From contig NZ_JACFSZ010000015.1 of the NCBI RefSeq assembly GCF_014805525.1, forward strand, positions 1-64,000: a DNA stretch of 64,000 nt, read 5' to 3'. The stretch is from Rhabdothermincola sediminis (GTDB lineage: Bacteria > Actinomycetota > Acidimicrobiia > Acidimicrobiales > Acidimicrobilacustridaceae). Of the stretch, positions 61,999-64,000 are shown one piece after another (positions within the stretch are counted from its first letter, which is position 1; each line of letters opens with the position of its first letter). The position numbers and the translations under genes are program-made. The notes beneath the pieces were generated by a model. It was not told the DNA's origin, searched no databases, and was given only the letters and a program-made list of their open reading frames with translations.

Positions 61999-62913
61999 TC
62001 AGCCGGTGGTGAACAGCCGCATGGCTTCGACGAACGGGACCGTCAGGAACAGCACGCCGGGAACGAGGGTGGCCACGGTGACCGGGATCCACACCTGCTG
62101 CGCACGCCGCTCGACGGCCTCGATCAGCTCCCGGTGCGCATCACGGCGGATGGCGCGGGCCTCCTCGGTGATGAGCCGGCCGAGGTCGCCGCCGTCGCGG
62201 TTGAGTGACAGCACGCCGACGAGCCGGGTCACGGCGTCGACACCGGCCAGCTCCGCCCATTCGTCGAGCGCCTCGATCTCGCCGAGGCCCTGGCGGATCC
62301 GACCGCACACCCGGGCCAGGTCGCGCGCGCAGCAGCCCTGGCCCCGCTCGGCCAGCCGGTTGAGCGCCGCGCCGAGCGAGTAGCCGGCCGAGAGGAGCAT
62401 GCCGAGCTGCTCGCTCACCACCGGCAGCTCGTGAAAGAGCCGCCGTTGCCATCGCTGCGAGGCGGTGATCGCCTGCTGCTCGAGGATCAGGAAGGTGAGC
62501 AGCGGCGCCCCCAGGATGAACAGCACGGCCGGAGCGGGGGGCATGCTCGTGGCCAGCGCCAGCGCGCTGCCGGCGGTGAACGCGGCGAGCGACCAGCCGA
62601 GTTGGCGGGCCCGGAAGGCAGCGACGTCGAAGGGTGAGTGAGTCCGTTCGAGGCGCACCGCGAGCTCCTCGCTCACCCCGAACAGCCGCGAAAGCTGCCC
62701 GGCGACGTCGTGCAGGAGCGGCTCGAGGACCTCTCGGAGGTTGCGGAGCGACGAGACCCCAGTTCCCGGCGCGATCGTGGTCGCCCCCTGCCCGGGCGCA
62801 TAGGTGCGGAGCCGCTCCGCCAGCGCCACCCGGCGGAACCAGCGGAGCTGGGAGAGGAGCAGCGTCGCGCCGGTCCAGCCCACCAGCCCGCACAGCAGCA
62901 CCGCCCGGCTCAT
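61999..62913 (-). CDS. TadC-like type II secretion system F domain protein
   Basis: 304 residues with four membrane segments and a T2SF cytoplasmic domain (about 165-265: FHELPVVSEQLGMLLSAGYS, GRLITEEARAIRRDAHREL). TadB and TadC form the inner-membrane platform on which the TadA ATPase acts. The ATG at 62913 shares ATGA with the tadB stop. Confidence 0.88.
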   Translation of the reverse strand: MSRAVLLCGLVGWTGATLLLSQLRWFRRVALAERLRTYAPGQGATTIAPGTGVSSLRNLREVLEPLLHDVAGQLSRLFGVSEELAVRLERTHSPFDVAAFRARQLGWSLAAFTAGSALALATSMPPAPAVLFILGAPLLTFLILEQQAITASQRWQRRLFHELPVVSEQLGMLLSAGYSLGAALNRLAERGQGCCARDLARVCGRIRQGLGEIEALDEWAELAGVDAVTRLVGVLSLNRDGGDLGRLITEEARAIRRDAHRELIEAVERRAQQVWIPVTVATLVPGVLFLTVPFVEAMRLFTTG

Positions 62914-63812
62914 CGGTCGAAGACCCGTTCGCTCTCCGGGAGCCGCATGATCTGGCCCGCCCACAGCCAACAGGCGATCACCATGGCGAGCGCGACCACC
63001 ACCAGGAACTGGCCGGTCGACGTCGCGTAGGCATCGCGCCCGTTGCCCACCGACAGGCCGGCGAAGGCCATACCGAGCGGGACGATCAGCACGAACCGGC
63101 GGGCGAAGCGAACTCCGGCTTGCCGGGCTCGGGCGTCCTTGCGGTACTGCAGCTCCGCCCGGCGGTCCGCGGCGAGGTCGTCGAGGCGCTGGTCGAGATC
63201 AGCACCCCCGATCTCGTGCGCGGTCAGCAACGTCTCGCAGACCACGTCGGCGGTCGGGTCGTCGAGTCGGTGCTTGAGCACGCCGAGGGTGCGCTCGAAG
63301 TCGGTCGAGATGCGCCACTCCCGATGGGCTGCCTCGAATGCGTCGCGCATCCCCGGCGGGGCGTTGCGGCCGGCTTCGAAGAGCGCTTGGGGGACGGAGC
63401 GGCCGACCGAGCCGGTGAGGATGCGGATCTCGTCGATGAGCCGGGGCCAGGCGTCCTGGGCCGCGGCCCGACGGTTCCGGTTGCGCTGGCGGTGCGCGGC
63501 GAAGGGGAAGCTCGCCGCGAATGAACCGGTGACGAATGCCGGCGCCGCGCCTGCGAACACCACGAACGCGAGCGCGGCACCGATCGCGAACAACAGCGTG
63601 GCCACGGCGACCACGTCGCCGCCGGAGAGCCCCGCGAGGCCGGCGCGGTCGAGGCCGCGACGAACACGCAGGCGAAGTCCTTCCCGGTCGTCTCGGAGGG
63701 CGTGGTCCGTGAGCCGCAATCCACGCCGACCGAAGGCGGCGCGGGTGAAGAGGAGGTACACGCCGAACGCGGCGGACATGGCGAGGAGCAGACCGGTCAG
63801 AACTGCCTCCAT
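62910..63812 (-). CDS. TadB-like type II secretion system F domain protein
   Basis: 300 residues. Membrane segments lie near 5-22, 70-105 and 270-295, with a T2SF domain between (WPRLIDEIRILTGSVGRSVP, LLTAHEIGGADLDQRLDDL). It is the platform partner of the following gene. It overlaps the end of the putative tadA by 16 bases. Confidence 0.88.
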   Translation of the reverse strand: MEAVLTGLLLAMSAAFGVYLLFTRAAFGRRGLRLTDHALRDDREGLRLRVRRGLDRAGLAGLSGGDVVAVATLLFAIGAALAFVVFAGAAPAFVTGSFAASFPFAAHRQRNRNRRAAAQDAWPRLIDEIRILTGSVGRSVPQALFEAGRNAPPGMRDAFEAAHREWRISTDFERTLGVLKHRLDDPTADVVCETLLTAHEIGGADLDQRLDDLAADRRAELQYRKDARARQAGVRFARRFVLIVPLGMAFAGLSVGNGRDAYATSTGQFLVVVALAMVIACWLWAGQIMRLPESERVFDR

Positions 63813-64000
63813 TCACTCGGCGACTGATCGTTCAACGAGGCGACCACGTCGGCGCCGATCGCGTCGAAGAGCCGACCGACCCGGACCGGCACGTTGCCGG
63901 TCCACACCAGCGGGTGGTCGTAGCCCCGGCGGGAGAAGAGCTCGGTCACGGTGAACTGGGTGGCATCCGCGGCCGTCGCCGGGTCCTCGACAGCCACGAC
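63797..64000 (-). CDS. Putative TadA/CpaF ATPase, C-terminal fragment cut by the window edge
   Basis: The frame is open to the end of the window, so only about 67 residues are visible. VTELFSRRGYDHPLVWTGNV and the closing FDAIGADVVASLN fit the tail of actinobacterial TadA ATPases. The position just upstream of tadB supports this. No Walker motifs are in view, so the call rests on context. Confidence 0.5.
   Translation of the reverse strand, partial: VVAVEDPATAADATQFTVTELFSRRGYDHPLVWTGNVPVRVGRLFDAIGADVVASLNDQSPSEWRQF

Overview
The window is high-GC DNA packed with short-gapped or overlapping genes. Many starts are GTG or TTG, and many genes have a TAnnnT hexamer only 6-8 bases before the start codon, which suggests leaderless transcripts. 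The protein families fit an aerobic, lipid-oxidising actinobacterium: FadE26/FadE27-type acyl-CoA dehydrogenases, a GNAT-first Pat acetyltransferase, HAD-PlsC fusions and a Tad pilus set. I lean towards class Acidimicrobiia, but no rRNA or marker gene confirms this. I see no CRISPR array, insertion sequence, integrase or prophage.

Layout. 1-4,600: a beta-propeller lipoprotein, tRNA-Val(GAC), a TetR regulator coupled to a secreted Calx-beta protein behind a palindromic operator, and a DUF2505 protein. 4,700-7,120: a KstR-like box followed by a FadE26/FadE27-like pair. 7,130-7,370: three tandem copies of an 82-bp palindromic repeat, with a perfect 18-bp-armed relative at 40,840. 7,380-14,240: a SulP transporter, a molybdopterin oxidoreductase and a divergent Pat-type acetyltransferase. 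14,280-26,650: central carbon and lipid genes (acyl-CoA dehydrogenase, quinone oxidoreductase, PhzF, citrate synthase, carboxyltransferase, HAD-PlsC fusion, aconitase) with LysR and GntR regulators and a candidate small RNA near 21,800-21,920. 26,720-32,900: DUF4190 protein, MauE-like protein, large glutamate synthase subunit and a small lipoprotein. 32,970-39,790: a tightly coupled four-gene operon (fatty acyl-CoA reductase-HAD fusion, zinc alcohol dehydrogenase, LarA-like protein, PlsC) divergent from a TetR gene. 39,830-44,320: YihY, SMP-30, Ddl and MurF.

44,440-55,090 is a polysaccharide locus made of two convergent operons. The rightward one encodes a BY-kinase/Wzz protein, a Wzy-like polymerase and a Wzx-like flippase. 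The leftward one encodes a phosphoglycosyltransferase, three GT4 glycosyltransferases and two tandem PAPS-type sulfotransferases. Together they look like a Wzx/Wzy pathway for a sulfated surface or exopolysaccharide. Next come an MFS transporter and a secreted sulfatase fused to Calx-beta, Fn3 and beta-repeat domains; its reading frame is broken by two compensating single-base shifts. The window ends inside a tad (Flp pilus) locus.

The main candidates for undescribed biology are the sulfated-polysaccharide locus, the reductase/dehydrogenase/LarA/PlsC lipid operon, the candidate small RNA, and the palindromic repeat family at convergent gene ends.
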